Shown here in pieces: positions 26,869 to 36,529 of a stretch of DNA of 55,069 nucleotides. Each line of letters begins with the position of its first letter. Position 1 is the stretch's first letter. The DNA comes from an uncultured Opitutia bacterium (GTDB lineage: Bacteria; Verrucomicrobiota; Verrucomicrobiia; Opitutales; Opitutaceae). The notes beneath the pieces are model-generated. The model was not told the origin of the DNA. It did no database searches and saw only the letters and a program-made list of their open reading frames with translations. The translations under genes were made by a program, and so were the position numbers. The DNA lies in contig CAIQKV010000009.1 in the NCBI GenBank assembly GCA_903872505.1, positions 1 to 55,069 of the forward strand. The letters are read 5' to 3'.

Positions 26869-28566
26869 TTATTTCTGGTCGCTGGGATAGACCACCGGCA
26901 GGACCAAGGCCGAGGGGTGGCCCTCGTCCAGGTAAACACTGTTGGTCGCAACCCGGGGAGGCAGCTGGCTCATGCCGGGGGTCTCGCCGGTGTTCGGATT
27001 CACCTCAAAGCGGGGGCTGTTGGACGAGCTGATGTGCAGGGCGATGCGATGGCCGGCTTCAAACGTGATCGCGGTGGACCACAGGTCGATCACCAGTTCC
27101 TCCGGGGCATTCGGTGTCATCAATTTCATGTCGTCGGCCATCCGGCCGTGGCGGAAGCGGGCGCGAATGGGCGCATCGAGCACCAGCGCCTCATAGCCAT
27201 CGGGATAAACATCCACGAGCTTCGCCATGAAGTCGGTGTCTCGGCCGTCCGTGGCGGCGTAGAGTTCGACTATCACCGGTCCCGCAATCGCCACATCCCG
27301 GGTGAGGACCGGCGTCTGGAACCGCAGGTAGTCCTCGCGCGCCGGGATCGCCCGCTGGTCCATCGGTCCCCGTTGAAAAGTAAGGTTCGCTCCCCCGACC
27401 GTCGGCACCGGCTTGGCGGGATCGAAGCGGTAACTGACCTTCGCATCCTTGTCCGCCGGCGGTTGCGGCGCGAGCGTGCGTTCCGCCGTCAAATAATAGC
27501 GCACCTCGCGATGGGCGGGCGGCCAGTTGGCGGAGGTCAGCATCCGGTTTTTCGGCGAAGGGGCCCCCTTCCGCGCGCCCGCCATCATGAAGTAGCTCAC
27601 CGGCGGCTCGTCCATGATCCCGTTCGCGACTCCCTTCAGCCAGTAGTCGAACCAGCGGAGCTCCTGCGCGCGATCGAAGTTGCGCGCCTCGTAGCCGGGA
27701 TAGGCGAGATCGCCCGAGAGGGCGCCGTGGCCGATCGGTTCCATCAGCAGTTTCTGGTTTCCGCGCGCCCCCTTGGCGCCTTGGTTCTGCAGGTACTCGA
27801 AGTTCGCGATGCTGCCGTCGCTGAAGATGTCGTACCAACCGCCGACGTTATAGATTGGAATGTGGATGTACCGGCGATGCTCGCTCATGGCGGTCCGGTT
27901 CCAAAAGACATCGTCGACGACCCGGCGATGGATCTGGTTGAGCTCCTCGGCCGGCTCCCCGCGCCCCTTCAGCCAGTCCAGCGTGTCCTTCTCCTTCAAC
28001 ACCCCGCCCATGTAGGTATTGCGGAGCAGGTCGGAGGGCGCGACCACCACAAAGGCAGCCTTGAGGTGCGGCGGGGCGGCAATGGCGGCGGCGTTGCCGG
28101 TGATCCCCAGCGCCGATCCGCCGGTGATGCCGATGTTGCCGTTGCACCACGGCTGCTTCGCCGCCCATTCGACGCTGTCATACCCGTCCTCGAAGTCGTT
28201 GAGAAAAGCGGAATAAAAACCCTCGCTGCGCCCTTTGCCCCGGACGTCCTGCAGGACGAAGACATAGCCGGCATCGGTATAGCGCTTCGCCTGCTGCGCC
28301 AGCGAGTCGCCGGGGTTGGGATTCTGCTTGGAGGGCTTGCCATCCTTCAGGTAGGGCGTGCGGCTGAGGATCACCGGCCAGGGCCCCGGCCCAGCCGGTA
28401 GGTAGACGTTGGCCGCCAGCCGGACGCCGTCCCGCATGGGGGCGAAGGCTTCCGTGGCGCCAGCGGGCAGTCGGACCGGGGTCGGGTCGGTTGCGTCCGG
28501 CCGCACCGGCGCAACCAAGCCGGCTGCGCCAAGGATGAAACAAAGGCAGGCAACGCGCGCGTTCAT
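26869..28566 (-). CDS. CocE/NonD family (S15-type) alpha/beta hydrolase, exported
   Basis: 565 residues with a signal peptide (1-22). The alpha/beta hydrolase core has MRDGVRLAANVYLP, YVFVLQDVRGKGRSEG, and GGSALG with nucleophile Ser151 after GNIGIT. A helical cap follows, then the C-terminal jelly-roll domain of the CocE/X-prolyl dipeptidyl-peptidase family (LTRDVAIAGPVIVELYAATDG, FEAGHRIALHISSSNSPRF). Members hydrolyse esters, acylated peptides or beta-lactam-like substrates; the exact substrate is not visible. It is a single gene between the tRNA region and a divergent pair of secreted proteins. Confidence 0.9.
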   Translation of the reverse strand: MNARVACLCFILGAAGLVAPVRPDATDPTPVRLPAGATEAFAPMRDGVRLAANVYLPAGPGPWPVILSRTPYLKDGKPSKQNPNPGDSLAQQAKRYTDAGYVFVLQDVRGKGRSEGFYSAFLNDFEDGYDSVEWAAKQPWCNGNIGITGGSALGITGNAAAIAAPPHLKAAFVVVAPSDLLRNTYMGGVLKEKDTLDWLKGRGEPAEELNQIHRRVVDDVFWNRTAMSEHRRYIHIPIYNVGGWYDIFSDGSIANFEYLQNQGAKGARGNQKLLMEPIGHGALSGDLAYPGYEARNFDRAQELRWFDYWLKGVANGIMDEPPVSYFMMAGARKGAPSPKNRMLTSANWPPAHREVRYYLTAERTLAPQPPADKDAKVSYRFDPAKPVPTVGGANLTFQRGPMDQRAIPAREDYLRFQTPVLTRDVAIAGPVIVELYAATDGRDTDFMAKLVDVYPDGYEALVLDAPIRARFRHGRMADDMKLMTPNAPEELVIDLWSTAITFEAGHRIALHISSSNSPRFEVNPNTGETPGMSQLPPRVATNSVYLDEGHPSALVLPVVYPSDQK

Positions 28567-28685
28567 GGGAAAGTCAGCTCGGCTAAATACCGTGCAGCTT
28601 CGTTTGGGCCAAGATGAAACTCTCCCGGCGGGAAAGTGACGGGCGGCTTGCCTGACCCGAGCCGGTTTGGTTGATTCACCTCACC

Positions 28686-29378
28686 GTGGAATCCAGGCCA
28701 AAGCCATCGCGGCGTATACTTCTGGCCGGTGCCTGGCTGCTGGCCGCCGGGTTGCTCACCGCGCCGACCGCCGCCGGTGTGGATCTGGCTCCCGCCCAGA
28801 GTCCCGAAGGCTATGTCGCCCGGCTGCTCATCAACGAGGTTCCCTTCCCCGGCGAGCGCGGCTGGGAGAGCGAGGCCGACAGCAAGGACGCCATGCGCCA
28901 GGTGCTGCTCGTGCTCGACGCGCGGTTGAAGCACATCCCCGCCCGCTACACCCAGCGCCAGATTGCGAGCATCCAGACCGACGACATCATCGACCTGATG
29001 ACCGCCGGCGGCATCCACGGGCAGATCGACGGCTTTTATCGCGATGATCGCGGCCGGCCGGTCACCGTGCCGCGCGTCAACACCCGCCTCGAGTACCTCG
29101 TCGGCATCGCCAGCAAGGGCAAACCCGGCACCTTCGCCCGGCTGCTCAACCACGCGCAGTTTCTCGCCTCATCCTACGTCCTCCGGAAGGAGACCGCGCC
29201 CGATCTGTTTGCACCCTTGAAAGTCGTTTCCGGCACCCCGGTCACGGGCCGGGCCTATTCCTGGATGACGGATGTCGGCGATTTTCATCCCGGCGGCCGC
29301 TTCGTGCGCATCCCTGACGACGAGCAGGGCGGCCTCGGCGGCAACCGCTTTTTCACCCTGCAGAATCTTGTCCCATGA
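28686..29378 (+). CDS. Secreted protein of unknown function
   Basis: About 230 residues from the GTG at 28686 (a TTG at 28671 is an alternative; neither has a clear ribosome site). Signal peptide LLAGAWLLAAGLLTAPTAAG. The mature part has LLINEVPFPGERGWESEADS, then IDLMTAGGIHGQIDGFYRDD, then FARLLNHAQFLASSYV. The early INEVPFPGERGWxSE pattern with later LEYLVGIASKG loosely recalls peptidoglycan-active lysozyme-like folds, but I cannot place it. It overlaps the next gene by four bases (ATGA), so the two are cotranslated and probably act together. Confidence 0.55.
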   Translation: MESRPKPSRRILLAGAWLLAAGLLTAPTAAGVDLAPAQSPEGYVARLLINEVPFPGERGWESEADSKDAMRQVLLVLDARLKHIPARYTQRQIASIQTDDIIDLMTAGGIHGQIDGFYRDDRGRPVTVPRVNTRLEYLVGIASKGKPGTFARLLNHAQFLASSYVLRKETAPDLFAPLKVVSGTPVTGRAYSWMTDVGDFHPGGRFVRIPDDEQGGLGGNRFFTLQNLVP

Positions 29379-30259
29379 AACGCCTCCTCTCCACTGCCTG
29401 CCTCGGTTTGCTGCTGCTCGCCCGCCCGGTCCTCGCCGCCCCGCCCGCGCTGGATGCCCAGCTGAAAGACACGGCCTTCCAATACGAGGTGCTGCGCTAT
29501 GTGTACCTTTGGTATATCGATGACCGGTTCTTCATCGAGACGGCCAAGGCGACCAGCTTCGAACTCTGGATCCGCCCGGTCGAGCCGCGCACGCGGGACC
29601 CGGGGGACGAGAGCCGCCATGCGGAGATCTGGATCCCCGCGGCCCAAATCCAGCTGCGCCTCAAGCTCGCGAACTACCCTGTCCCCGAGTTGTCGCGCCA
29701 GATCAAGAGCCCCGGCTACCGCATCACGCGGGCCGCGCCGCTCGCCGCCGCACCGGGCCCGCGGGAGAATTACGCCGTGATCACCCTGGACCGGGACAAG
29801 ATCCGCGCGTACCTCACCGACAACCGCTTTCGCCCGCAGCTCCCGGACGCGGCGCTGCGCCAGCGCCTGCTCGGCGCCATGCGCGAAGTGGCCAAGCTCC
29901 ATCCAAACTTTAATCCCGACGTGCCGCAGGTATTCTTCCTGTCGACCGTCTCACCCGTGAGCGGCGACCTGTGGGTCATCTGGGTGAATGAGAAGACCGC
30001 CATCCGTTTCGGAGGCGAGTTCGGGGCCGACGAGCCCGACCTGCTCGCCCTGCTGCCCCTGCACACGCAGCTCTACGACCTGAAGACCCACGTGGTCGCC
30101 TCCCTGCTCGAGACAGAGGGCAGCACCGGGTTCATCACCAAGGACTGGACGGGGCGCATCCTTTACCAGTGCTTTGTCCTGGGCGAACGTGTGGATGTGC
30201 CGGGGTCGAAGCTCCTGCCCGGCGTTCCGCCCCCGCCCCCGCCCGACCCCGGCCACTAG
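29375..30259 (+). CDS. Secreted protein of unknown function
   Basis: 294 residues, signal peptide cleaved near residue 21 (LLLLARPVLAA). The mature sequence is rich in aromatic and acidic residues (YEVLRYVYLWYIDDRFFIE, HAEIWIPAAQIQLRLKLANY) and ends in a run of Pro (PPPPPPDPGH). No family recognised. It overlaps the upstream secreted gene by ATGA, and its stop overlaps by four bases the end of the convergent C39-like peptidase gene, linking the two transcription units physically. Confidence 0.55.
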   Translation: MKRLLSTACLGLLLLARPVLAAPPALDAQLKDTAFQYEVLRYVYLWYIDDRFFIETAKATSFELWIRPVEPRTRDPGDESRHAEIWIPAAQIQLRLKLANYPVPELSRQIKSPGYRITRAAPLAAAPGPRENYAVITLDRDKIRAYLTDNRFRPQLPDAALRQRLLGAMREVAKLHPNFNPDVPQVFFLSTVSPVSGDLWVIWVNEKTAIRFGGEFGADEPDLLALLPLHTQLYDLKTHVVASLLETEGSTGFITKDWTGRILYQCFVLGERVDVPGSKLLPGVPPPPPPDPGH

Positions 30260-31341
30260 CGGAGCAACCGCGGGGTGGTGCCGGGATCCGGACGGTATGC
30301 CACGCCCTTCTCCTTGAGGATGAGGTCGAGTTCCGCTTGCCGCAAGTAGAGGCGTTCCGTCGGCTTCTGGTACGACTCCACCATCTCGAACCATATTTCG
30401 CCATCATGGCTGAAGGTCTTGGTGAGCACTACCTCGTGCGCCCCCCGGCCGGCCGAGGGAATGACATTGATCATGATCGGACGGCCGCCCTGCAACGTCT
30501 TGGCAAAGTGCATACTGTACACGACCTCGGCCTGCCCAAAGCTCTCCGCCAGCATGATGACCTCGCCGCCGTTCAGCCCGAGTCGCTCGATGGCTTGCTG
30601 GGGGTTGGCGCGGTCGGCGTCGCTCCGCCACGTCCCATCCGCCAGAAGCTTGGTCGCCACCGCCGCCACGTAGCCGTAGGGCCGGCCGGTGGCGTTGGCC
30701 AAGGCAAAGATCGCACAGTCCGCGGAGTTGGTCTGCACGCCCGCACTGGCCCACGCCGGGCCCTCGCCCCCGCTGGCAGCCTCCGCCAGCGCCGGGTCCT
30801 GACGGCGTCCCAGAATATCCGCCCACGCGTGCCGGACGTCCTCCATCGGCGGCGGTGCATTTTGATAGCCGAGCCGGTATAACGCCGCCCTTACTCGCGC
30901 CTGTTTCTCGGCGCTCCAGCCCTGTTCCTTGGCCAACGCCAGCATGCCGTCGATAATGCGCTGGAAATTCGGATCCAGGTTCCGCGGCGGAACGAACGCC
31001 CGCTGCCGCGCAATCTGGGCCACCCGCTCATTGAAACGGTCCGCGTCGTCCACGATGTCATCCGCATGGTGTTTGAGCTCCGCCTTGCGCGCGGCGGCGG
31101 CCGCGGCCTGCGGCGTGCCCGCGAGGGTGCCGGCATAAGCGCTCACAAACGCGGCCTGGTCGGCGAGAAACCCATCCCAGTCGGCCTGGATTTGCTTCCG
31201 CTGGGTCGTCAGTTCCGCCTGCAAGTCCGCCGGCCAGTCCGCGGGCACGGCCGCCAGTTCCAAGTCCTGCGCCCGGAGCACCGGGGCGACGAGACCCAGG
31301 CCAAGCACGAGCAATGCGGCGACAACAACACGGTGACTCAC
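30256..31341 (-). CDS. Exported protein with C39/papain-like C-terminal domain
   Basis: 361 residues with a signal peptide (1-24). Residues 40-190 are helical and Ala-rich. Residues about 200-345 look like a papain-fold peptidase: TNSADCAIFALANATG with Cys209, and GRGAHEVVLTKTF with His302, followed by a polar residue in the next strand (WFEMVESY). The Cys-His order and spacing fit bacteriocin-processing C39-like or related cysteine peptidases. Alternatively it is an inactive scaffold. Third gene of an overlapping minus-strand operon (ATGA junction with 31338-32735). Confidence 0.6.
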   Translation of the reverse strand: MSHRVVVAALLVLGLGLVAPVLRAQDLELAAVPADWPADLQAELTTQRKQIQADWDGFLADQAAFVSAYAGTLAGTPQAAAAAARKAELKHHADDIVDDADRFNERVAQIARQRAFVPPRNLDPNFQRIIDGMLALAKEQGWSAEKQARVRAALYRLGYQNAPPPMEDVRHAWADILGRRQDPALAEAASGGEGPAWASAGVQTNSADCAIFALANATGRPYGYVAAVATKLLADGTWRSDADRANPQQAIERLGLNGGEVIMLAESFGQAEVVYSMHFAKTLQGGRPIMINVIPSAGRGAHEVVLTKTFSHDGEIWFEMVESYQKPTERLYLRQAELDLILKEKGVAYRPDPGTTPRLLR

Positions 31342-32735
31342 GGCTGCTTGGCTTCGGGTTGAGGGGACGGCGGGGGCGGCAGCGTCAGGTCGGAAACCTT
31401 GCGCTGGGACTTGGGCACGATTGTGAGGTCAGCGAGCTGGGAGCCTTCCCTTAGTTTCAGGCCGACGCTCGCCATGTTCACCACCGCCTGGTTCTGGGAG
31501 ATTTCCTTCACCACCTGCGTCCACGCCTCGGGAGTCGCCTGCGTTCCCTGCTGCATGAGCTCACGGCGCCGCTGGTAAAGCTGGTTGAGCTTGGAGAATC
31601 CCTCCGCTTGTGCCTGCGCGAATTTCTGGAGCGTCGGACTATTCTTCACCGCCGGGGGCGCGTTCTCCTGCGCGGCTGGCGCAGGCGGTACCACCAGTGG
31701 GACCGCCTCCACCGGCGTGCTGGCCGGGGTGTTCACGCCGGGTAAATCGGCCATGCCCGTCCCCTGCCCGGTATCAAAAACGTAGCTGCTCTCGTGCTTG
31801 GCCACGGGCTCGGCCGGCGGATTCACCACCCGGCCCTGCTCATCCACGCCGGCGGCATCGCGCGAGGAGTCGGTCACCACCCGCAGCTGGTCGAGGGCGT
31901 GGGTGTTGTTGCCGGGACCGATCGGCGCCTTGGTGAGCGCAACCGTGCCAGCCTCGCCCATGGGCACGTCATTGGAAAAAGGAGTCAGCGGCACGACGGC
32001 CGCCGGGGCCGGCTCGTTGTCCAAGGCCTCCAGCTCAGCCACCACTCCGCCGCGTGAACTCGCATATTGTTCGGCCTGGGACTGGAACCGCTGCGCCGCC
32101 TGCTCCCGCTTGGTCGCGGTTTCGCTGAACTCCTGCTGCACCTTCGTGTAGACTTGGATGGCCGCGTCGAGCTGCTCGCGGAGCTCGCGGTTTCTCGATT
32201 CATACCGTGCCTTGAGCGCATCATCGCGAGCATTCAGTGCCTGCCACTCGGCGTACTTGGCCAAATAGGCCGCGTGTTCCTCCGCGGAGAATCTCAGCTG
32301 GCCACTCTGGTACGCGGCCCAGGCCTGCTTCAGGGAACTGTACTCCCGGGAGATCTCCTCCTGCCACGCGTCGTAGTTGCGCCGCACCTGCTCGACCGCC
32401 CGTTCCTTGGGCCCCAGTTCCATCGTCTTCAGGTATTCCAGCTTGCGATCCTTGTCGCCCACCGCCCCGGCCTCCTCCTTGAGCTGCGCGATCATTGATT
32501 TCAATTGCGCGACCCCCGTCTCCATCGTGGAAAGCCGCTGCGCGCCTTCCGGCGACCCCTTCAGCCGGTACCGGTATTGGGCGATCTTGCTGGCAAGAAA
32601 ACCCACGTCCTTCTCGTAGGGCTCGACCGGGGGCGCTTCGCCCCGCACCGCAGCAGCGAATATCAGCAGAGTCAGCATCGACCCGGCCCGGCGCAGCCCG
32701 GCCGCATGTGAACGCCAATGGATCCGGGTTTTCAT
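31338..32735 (-). CDS. Exported coiled-coil protein, unknown function
   Basis: 465 residues with a signal peptide (MLTLLIFAAAVRG). Residues about 40-240 are predicted long coiled coil with heptads (LSTMETGVAQLKSMIAQLKE, RYESRNRELREQLDAAIQVY, KREQAAQRFQSQAEQYASS). The rest is Pro/Ala/Val-rich and likely extended, with a shorter helical region near 370-430. Probably a periplasmic structural or spacer protein. Middle gene of the three-gene operon; four-base overlaps at both ends argue for fixed stoichiometry of the three products. Confidence 0.6.
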   Translation of the reverse strand: MKTRIHWRSHAAGLRRAGSMLTLLIFAAAVRGEAPPVEPYEKDVGFLASKIAQYRYRLKGSPEGAQRLSTMETGVAQLKSMIAQLKEEAGAVGDKDRKLEYLKTMELGPKERAVEQVRRNYDAWQEEISREYSSLKQAWAAYQSGQLRFSAEEHAAYLAKYAEWQALNARDDALKARYESRNRELREQLDAAIQVYTKVQQEFSETATKREQAAQRFQSQAEQYASSRGGVVAELEALDNEPAPAAVVPLTPFSNDVPMGEAGTVALTKAPIGPGNNTHALDQLRVVTDSSRDAAGVDEQGRVVNPPAEPVAKHESSYVFDTGQGTGMADLPGVNTPASTPVEAVPLVVPPAPAAQENAPPAVKNSPTLQKFAQAQAEGFSKLNQLYQRRRELMQQGTQATPEAWTQVVKEISQNQAVVNMASVGLKLREGSQLADLTIVPKSQRKVSDLTLPPPPSPQPEAKQP

Positions 32736-34402
32736 TTTCCCTCCACTCCCGCGGTACCCGCCTGCTTGAGGAATTCCGTTACCATCATCGGCCGGGGGGC
32801 ACCCGCAATGTTCTGGGCCACCGCCGCCACGATCGCGTCACGTTGCTCCGCGTTGTTTACGATGTCCTCGGCCTTCACGCCTTCGTCGCTCACCGTGTTG
32901 CCGCCGACCGCATACTCGAGGACGACCTTTCCCTCGGCGCCTTTCTTGAGCACGGCGGACTGGGCGTCGGTGCGCATCGTCTGCAGATACTGGCCGACCG
33001 CCTGTCCTTCGTCGGATGCCGGCCAGTTGGCGTCGGCCTGGCTCTTTTCGGCATACAGCGTGCTGACCGTCAGGTACTCGGGCAGCGACCGGACCTTGGC
33101 GAGAACCTCGTCACCGAGCGGAACGTCGCCTGATGTGGTTTCCGCGGGTTCGCCCGGCGGATTGTCTCCCGGCGGCATCACCTCCGGTGCGGTCGCCACC
33201 GTCTCCTCGGGCAACGGATCAGGCTTCCCGTTCTCCAGCCGCCCAAAGACCTGCCCGGTCACCGCCTCAAGATCCTCGGCGGGCACCGTGGCCCAAACAT
33301 GCTGCAGCAACCCCCCAACCGTCTCGACGCCATGGCGGCGGGCGGTTTCGAGCCAGTAAAGTCCGCGAATCAGGTTTTCCTGCCCGTCCCCCTCGGCCCG
33401 TTTCGCCAGGCACGCGGAGCCCAGCAGGGACTCGGCCCATGGGTCGCCGGCCGCCGCCGCCTGTTCCCAGAGCGTGGAGGCCATGGGGTTGGCGGGTTCC
33501 TCGGTCGCGTACCAAAGCCCGAGCAGCGTCATCGCCGGGGCGTAGTTTTGCTGGACCGCGGCCTCCAGCAGCGGACGGGCCTTCGCCGGATCGGCCGGCA
33601 CGCCCAGCCCGTAGAAATAGAGGACCGCGAGGTCGTATTGCGCCGACGCGACCCCCTTGTCCGCCGCCCGCTCAAACCACCGCGCCGCCTTGGCAAAGTC
33701 CTGCGACACTCCCCGCCCGACGCGATAGCGCCAGGCCAGCGCCTGGCACTCGGCCGGCGAGCCGAGTGTGGCCCGCAGCCAGGACCGGCGCGTCGCCCAG
33801 TCGGCCCCCGGTGAAGCGAAAAAGAATCCGGCCCCGCCGAGCACGACCAGCGCGAGGAGGCCCAGCGCCGCAGTCAGCATTCGTCGCGGCCACTTGGAGG
33901 GTTTCCCCGCCGGCACCGGTGTTTCCAACCGGGGTGGCTCGCCTGGGGCCGGGGCAGCGGGAGCCGCCGGTACACCCGCCGGCGCCGCCGGTGTCACCGG
34001 TGCCGCCCCCTTCACATCGAAGCGGTTCGGGCCGGGTTTGCCCTTCAGAAACCCGAGGGAGATTACGCAAATGAAGAAACCCAGCACGGGGATGAAGTTC
34101 AGCAGCACCATCCAGCCCGAGCGGTCCAGGTCGTGCCAGCGCTTGATCTGCGTCGCGAGCGACCACCAGACGGCCCCGACCACACCCACGATCGTGATGA
34201 TCCCGCCAAGAATCGCGCCTGCGGTTCCAGCCGGAGACAACGCCCCCGCCAGGAGCACGGTCAGCACCAGCAGCAGGATGGCTCCCAGCCAATTCTGCCA
34301 GAAAAGCTTTCGCCCGAAACGTCCTTGAAACGAAAGGCGCGCGCGCAGTTGCACACCACCCAGCCTGTGAACCGGTCCGCTCGTGGCAATAGCGATGAAC
34401 AT
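32732..34402 (-). CDS. DUF805 membrane domain fused to Sel1-like repeats
   Basis: 556 residues from the ATG at 34402 (an ATG six codons earlier, 34420, is an alternative). Residues about 24-125 are a DUF805 domain: FQGRFGRKLFWQNWLGAILL, then RWHDLDRSGWMVLLNFIPVLG. A Pro/Ala-rich linker and another membrane helix (LTAALGLLALVVLGGAGFFF) lead to Sel1-like repeats (AECQALAWRYRVGRGVSQDF, ASAQYDLAVLYFYGLGVPAD, YAPAMTLLGLWYA) at about 215-400. The last 130 residues form a separate domain (LPEYLTVSTLYAEKSQADAN, VVLEYAVGGNTV). Sel1 repeats mediate protein contacts outside or at the membrane. First gene of the three-gene operon; divergent from 34512. Confidence 0.8.
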   Translation of the reverse strand: MFIAIATSGPVHRLGGVQLRARLSFQGRFGRKLFWQNWLGAILLLVLTVLLAGALSPAGTAGAILGGIITIVGVVGAVWWSLATQIKRWHDLDRSGWMVLLNFIPVLGFFICVISLGFLKGKPGPNRFDVKGAAPVTPAAPAGVPAAPAAPAPGEPPRLETPVPAGKPSKWPRRMLTAALGLLALVVLGGAGFFFASPGADWATRRSWLRATLGSPAECQALAWRYRVGRGVSQDFAKAARWFERAADKGVASAQYDLAVLYFYGLGVPADPAKARPLLEAAVQQNYAPAMTLLGLWYATEEPANPMASTLWEQAAAAGDPWAESLLGSACLAKRAEGDGQENLIRGLYWLETARRHGVETVGGLLQHVWATVPAEDLEAVTGQVFGRLENGKPDPLPEETVATAPEVMPPGDNPPGEPAETTSGDVPLGDEVLAKVRSLPEYLTVSTLYAEKSQADANWPASDEGQAVGQYLQTMRTDAQSAVLKKGAEGKVVLEYAVGGNTVSDEGVKAEDIVNNAEQRDAIVAAVAQNIAGAPRPMMVTEFLKQAGTAGVEGK

Positions 34403-34511
34403 ACCGGGTAATTTCCGCATTCCGCCCGGCTCGCGGGAACGTCCATCGATCCGACCTGGCGGGACAAATGGTCTTGCGCTCGGGAACGGCGGAAGCGTTT
34501 CCTCCGTTCCC

Positions 34512-36506
34512 ATGGCAAACCCCGCGAGCAGGCCCGGCAGACCCGACTGGCTGGCGTGGGTCGCGCTGGCGGTGTGCGCCGCGGCGGTCTGGGCCGTGTT
34601 CGGCGGCGTGCGCGACTTCAGCTTCGTGCTGTGGGACGACGACCACAACCTCCAGCAGAACCCCCACCTCGGGGTCACGTGGGAGAACCTCCGCTGGATG
34701 TTCACCGACACCGGCTACGTGCGCCGCTACATTCCGCTGGCCTGGCTGGGGTGGAGCCTCGACCACGATCTCTTCGGGCTCACTCCCCGCTCCGCGCACC
34801 TCGGCAACCTGCTGTTTCACCTGCTCAACACCGCGCTCGTCTTCCTCGTGATCAGGTCGGTGGCGCGGATCTGGCCCGCCCGCGAAACCGGGTCGGACCC
34901 ATGGCCCGCGAACGTGGCGGCGGCGCTCGGCGCGCTCCTCTGGGCGCTGCACCCGCTGCGGGCCGAGGTCGTGGCCTGGTCCTCGGCTCGCATCTACGCC
35001 CAGTCTGCCTGCTTCATCCTGCTCTCGTTGCTGTGCTATCTGCGCTCGGTCGAATCGACGCCCGGCTCGGTGCGCGCCCGCAACCTCCGCTGGGCGTCCG
35101 TCGTGGCGCTCGCCCTGTCGCTGCTGACCTACCCGCTCGCGCTGAGTTACGTGGGCATCCTGCTGGTGCTGGACTGGTATCGCCCGGGCCGCCCGGCGGC
35201 GCCGGAAATCTCTTGGGGCGCACGGCTCCGGACAGTGCTCGTGGACAAAATTCCCTTCTTCGCCGTCACCGCCGTGCTTCTCGGCGTCACGCTCTGTGCA
35301 CGCACCAACGTGCAGGCGGTCGGCTGGAAACCGCCGGTCACGCTCGAGCAGTTCGGCGCGGTCCCGCGTTTCCTGCAGGCTTGTTACGTCTGGGCCTATT
35401 ACCTCTGGAAACCGCTGCTGCCGTTCCATCTCTCGCCCTACTACACCCGGCTGGTTTCGTTTTCACCCGGCGATTGGGAATTCATCGTCAGCCTGGCGTT
35501 GGTCGGCCTCGTCACGGGGGCCTTGTTCTGGCGGCGCCAGCGCTGGCCCGGGGTGTGGCTGCTCTGGCTGTGCCATCTGCTCGTGCTCCTGCCCGTGCTG
35601 GGCCTGACCGAGCATCCGCATTTCACCAACGACCGGTACAGCTACGTCGCCGCCGTGCCGTGGGCCGTGGCGATTGCGGTGCTGATCCTGCGACTCTGGC
35701 CCCGGCGCGCCCTGCGCTTCACGGCCCTCCTGGTCGCTGGCGCGGTGATCGTAACCGCCAGTGCCCTCAGCCTGCAGCAGGCGGCGATCTGGTGGAACAC
35801 CGAGGCGCTCGGGCTCCACATGGTGGCGGAACTGGGCGACCATCCGCGCCGCTTTGAAATCTACAGCCGCATGGCGACCTCGCTGCGCGCGGAGGGCCGC
35901 CTCGCCGAGTCCAACGCCTATTACCTGAAATCCCTCGCCGGCGATCCCGCGGCCGCCGACCGGGCGCTCCAGCAGGCGCGGAAACTCGAGGCGGCGGGCC
36001 AGCTCCGCGAGGCCTTCCCGCAGTACCTCCTCGCATCCCAGCTGCGACCCGACCTCGCCGAGCCAAAATTCCGGCTGGGCACGATCCTGATGCAGCAGGA
36101 CCGCGCGGCGGAGGCCTTGCCGTTCCTGCAGGACGCCGTGCGCCTCGAGCCGGGTTCCGCCGATATCCAGATTTCGCTGGGTTGGGCCCTCAATTGGACC
36201 AATCAGTCTCCGGCGGCCATTCCCCACCTCGAGGCGGGATTGCGCCTGCAGCCGGATGATGTCGCCGGGCACAGCGGCCTGGGGACAGCCCTGCTCGCGA
36301 TCGGCCAGCCCCGGGAGGCCCTGGCCCATTTCGAGGAGATCATCCGGCTAAATCCCAACGCCGCCGTCGCGCACATGCAGCGCGGCCTCGCGCTGCTGGA
36401 CGGACTCGGCCGCAAGGCCGACGCCGCCGCGGAGTTTGAAACCGTGCTGCGGCTGCAGCCCGATTTTCCCGGCGCCCGCGCGGCGCTCGACCGGGCCCGG
36501 CGCTGA
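34512..36506 (+). CDS. TMTC-like polytopic membrane protein with C-terminal TPRs
   Basis: 664 residues from the ATG at 34512. An early acidic loop (DFSFVLWDDDHNLQQNP) followed by WMFTDTGYVRRYIPLAWL matches the first loop of GT-C glycosyltransferases of the TMTC/DUF1736 type, where the Asp pair is catalytic. About ten membrane helices follow to residue 450. Then four to five TPR units (LAEPKFRLGTILMQQDRAAE, PGSADIQISLGWALNWTNQ, DVAGHSGLGTALLAIGQPRE). This layout suggests protein O-glycosylation or a related lipid-sugar transfer, with TPRs facing the substrate. Divergent from the DUF805-Sel1 gene with about 110 bases between. Confidence 0.8.
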   Translation: MANPASRPGRPDWLAWVALAVCAAAVWAVFGGVRDFSFVLWDDDHNLQQNPHLGVTWENLRWMFTDTGYVRRYIPLAWLGWSLDHDLFGLTPRSAHLGNLLFHLLNTALVFLVIRSVARIWPARETGSDPWPANVAAALGALLWALHPLRAEVVAWSSARIYAQSACFILLSLLCYLRSVESTPGSVRARNLRWASVVALALSLLTYPLALSYVGILLVLDWYRPGRPAAPEISWGARLRTVLVDKIPFFAVTAVLLGVTLCARTNVQAVGWKPPVTLEQFGAVPRFLQACYVWAYYLWKPLLPFHLSPYYTRLVSFSPGDWEFIVSLALVGLVTGALFWRRQRWPGVWLLWLCHLLVLLPVLGLTEHPHFTNDRYSYVAAVPWAVAIAVLILRLWPRRALRFTALLVAGAVIVTASALSLQQAAIWWNTEALGLHMVAELGDHPRRFEIYSRMATSLRAEGRLAESNAYYLKSLAGDPAAADRALQQARKLEAAGQLREAFPQYLLASQLRPDLAEPKFRLGTILMQQDRAAEALPFLQDAVRLEPGSADIQISLGWALNWTNQSPAAIPHLEAGLRLQPDDVAGHSGLGTALLAIGQPREALAHFEEIIRLNPNAAVAHMQRGLALLDGLGRKADAAAEFETVLRLQPDFPGARAALDRARR

Positions 36507-36529
36507 CGGCCGCGCGGCCTGCGACCGGC

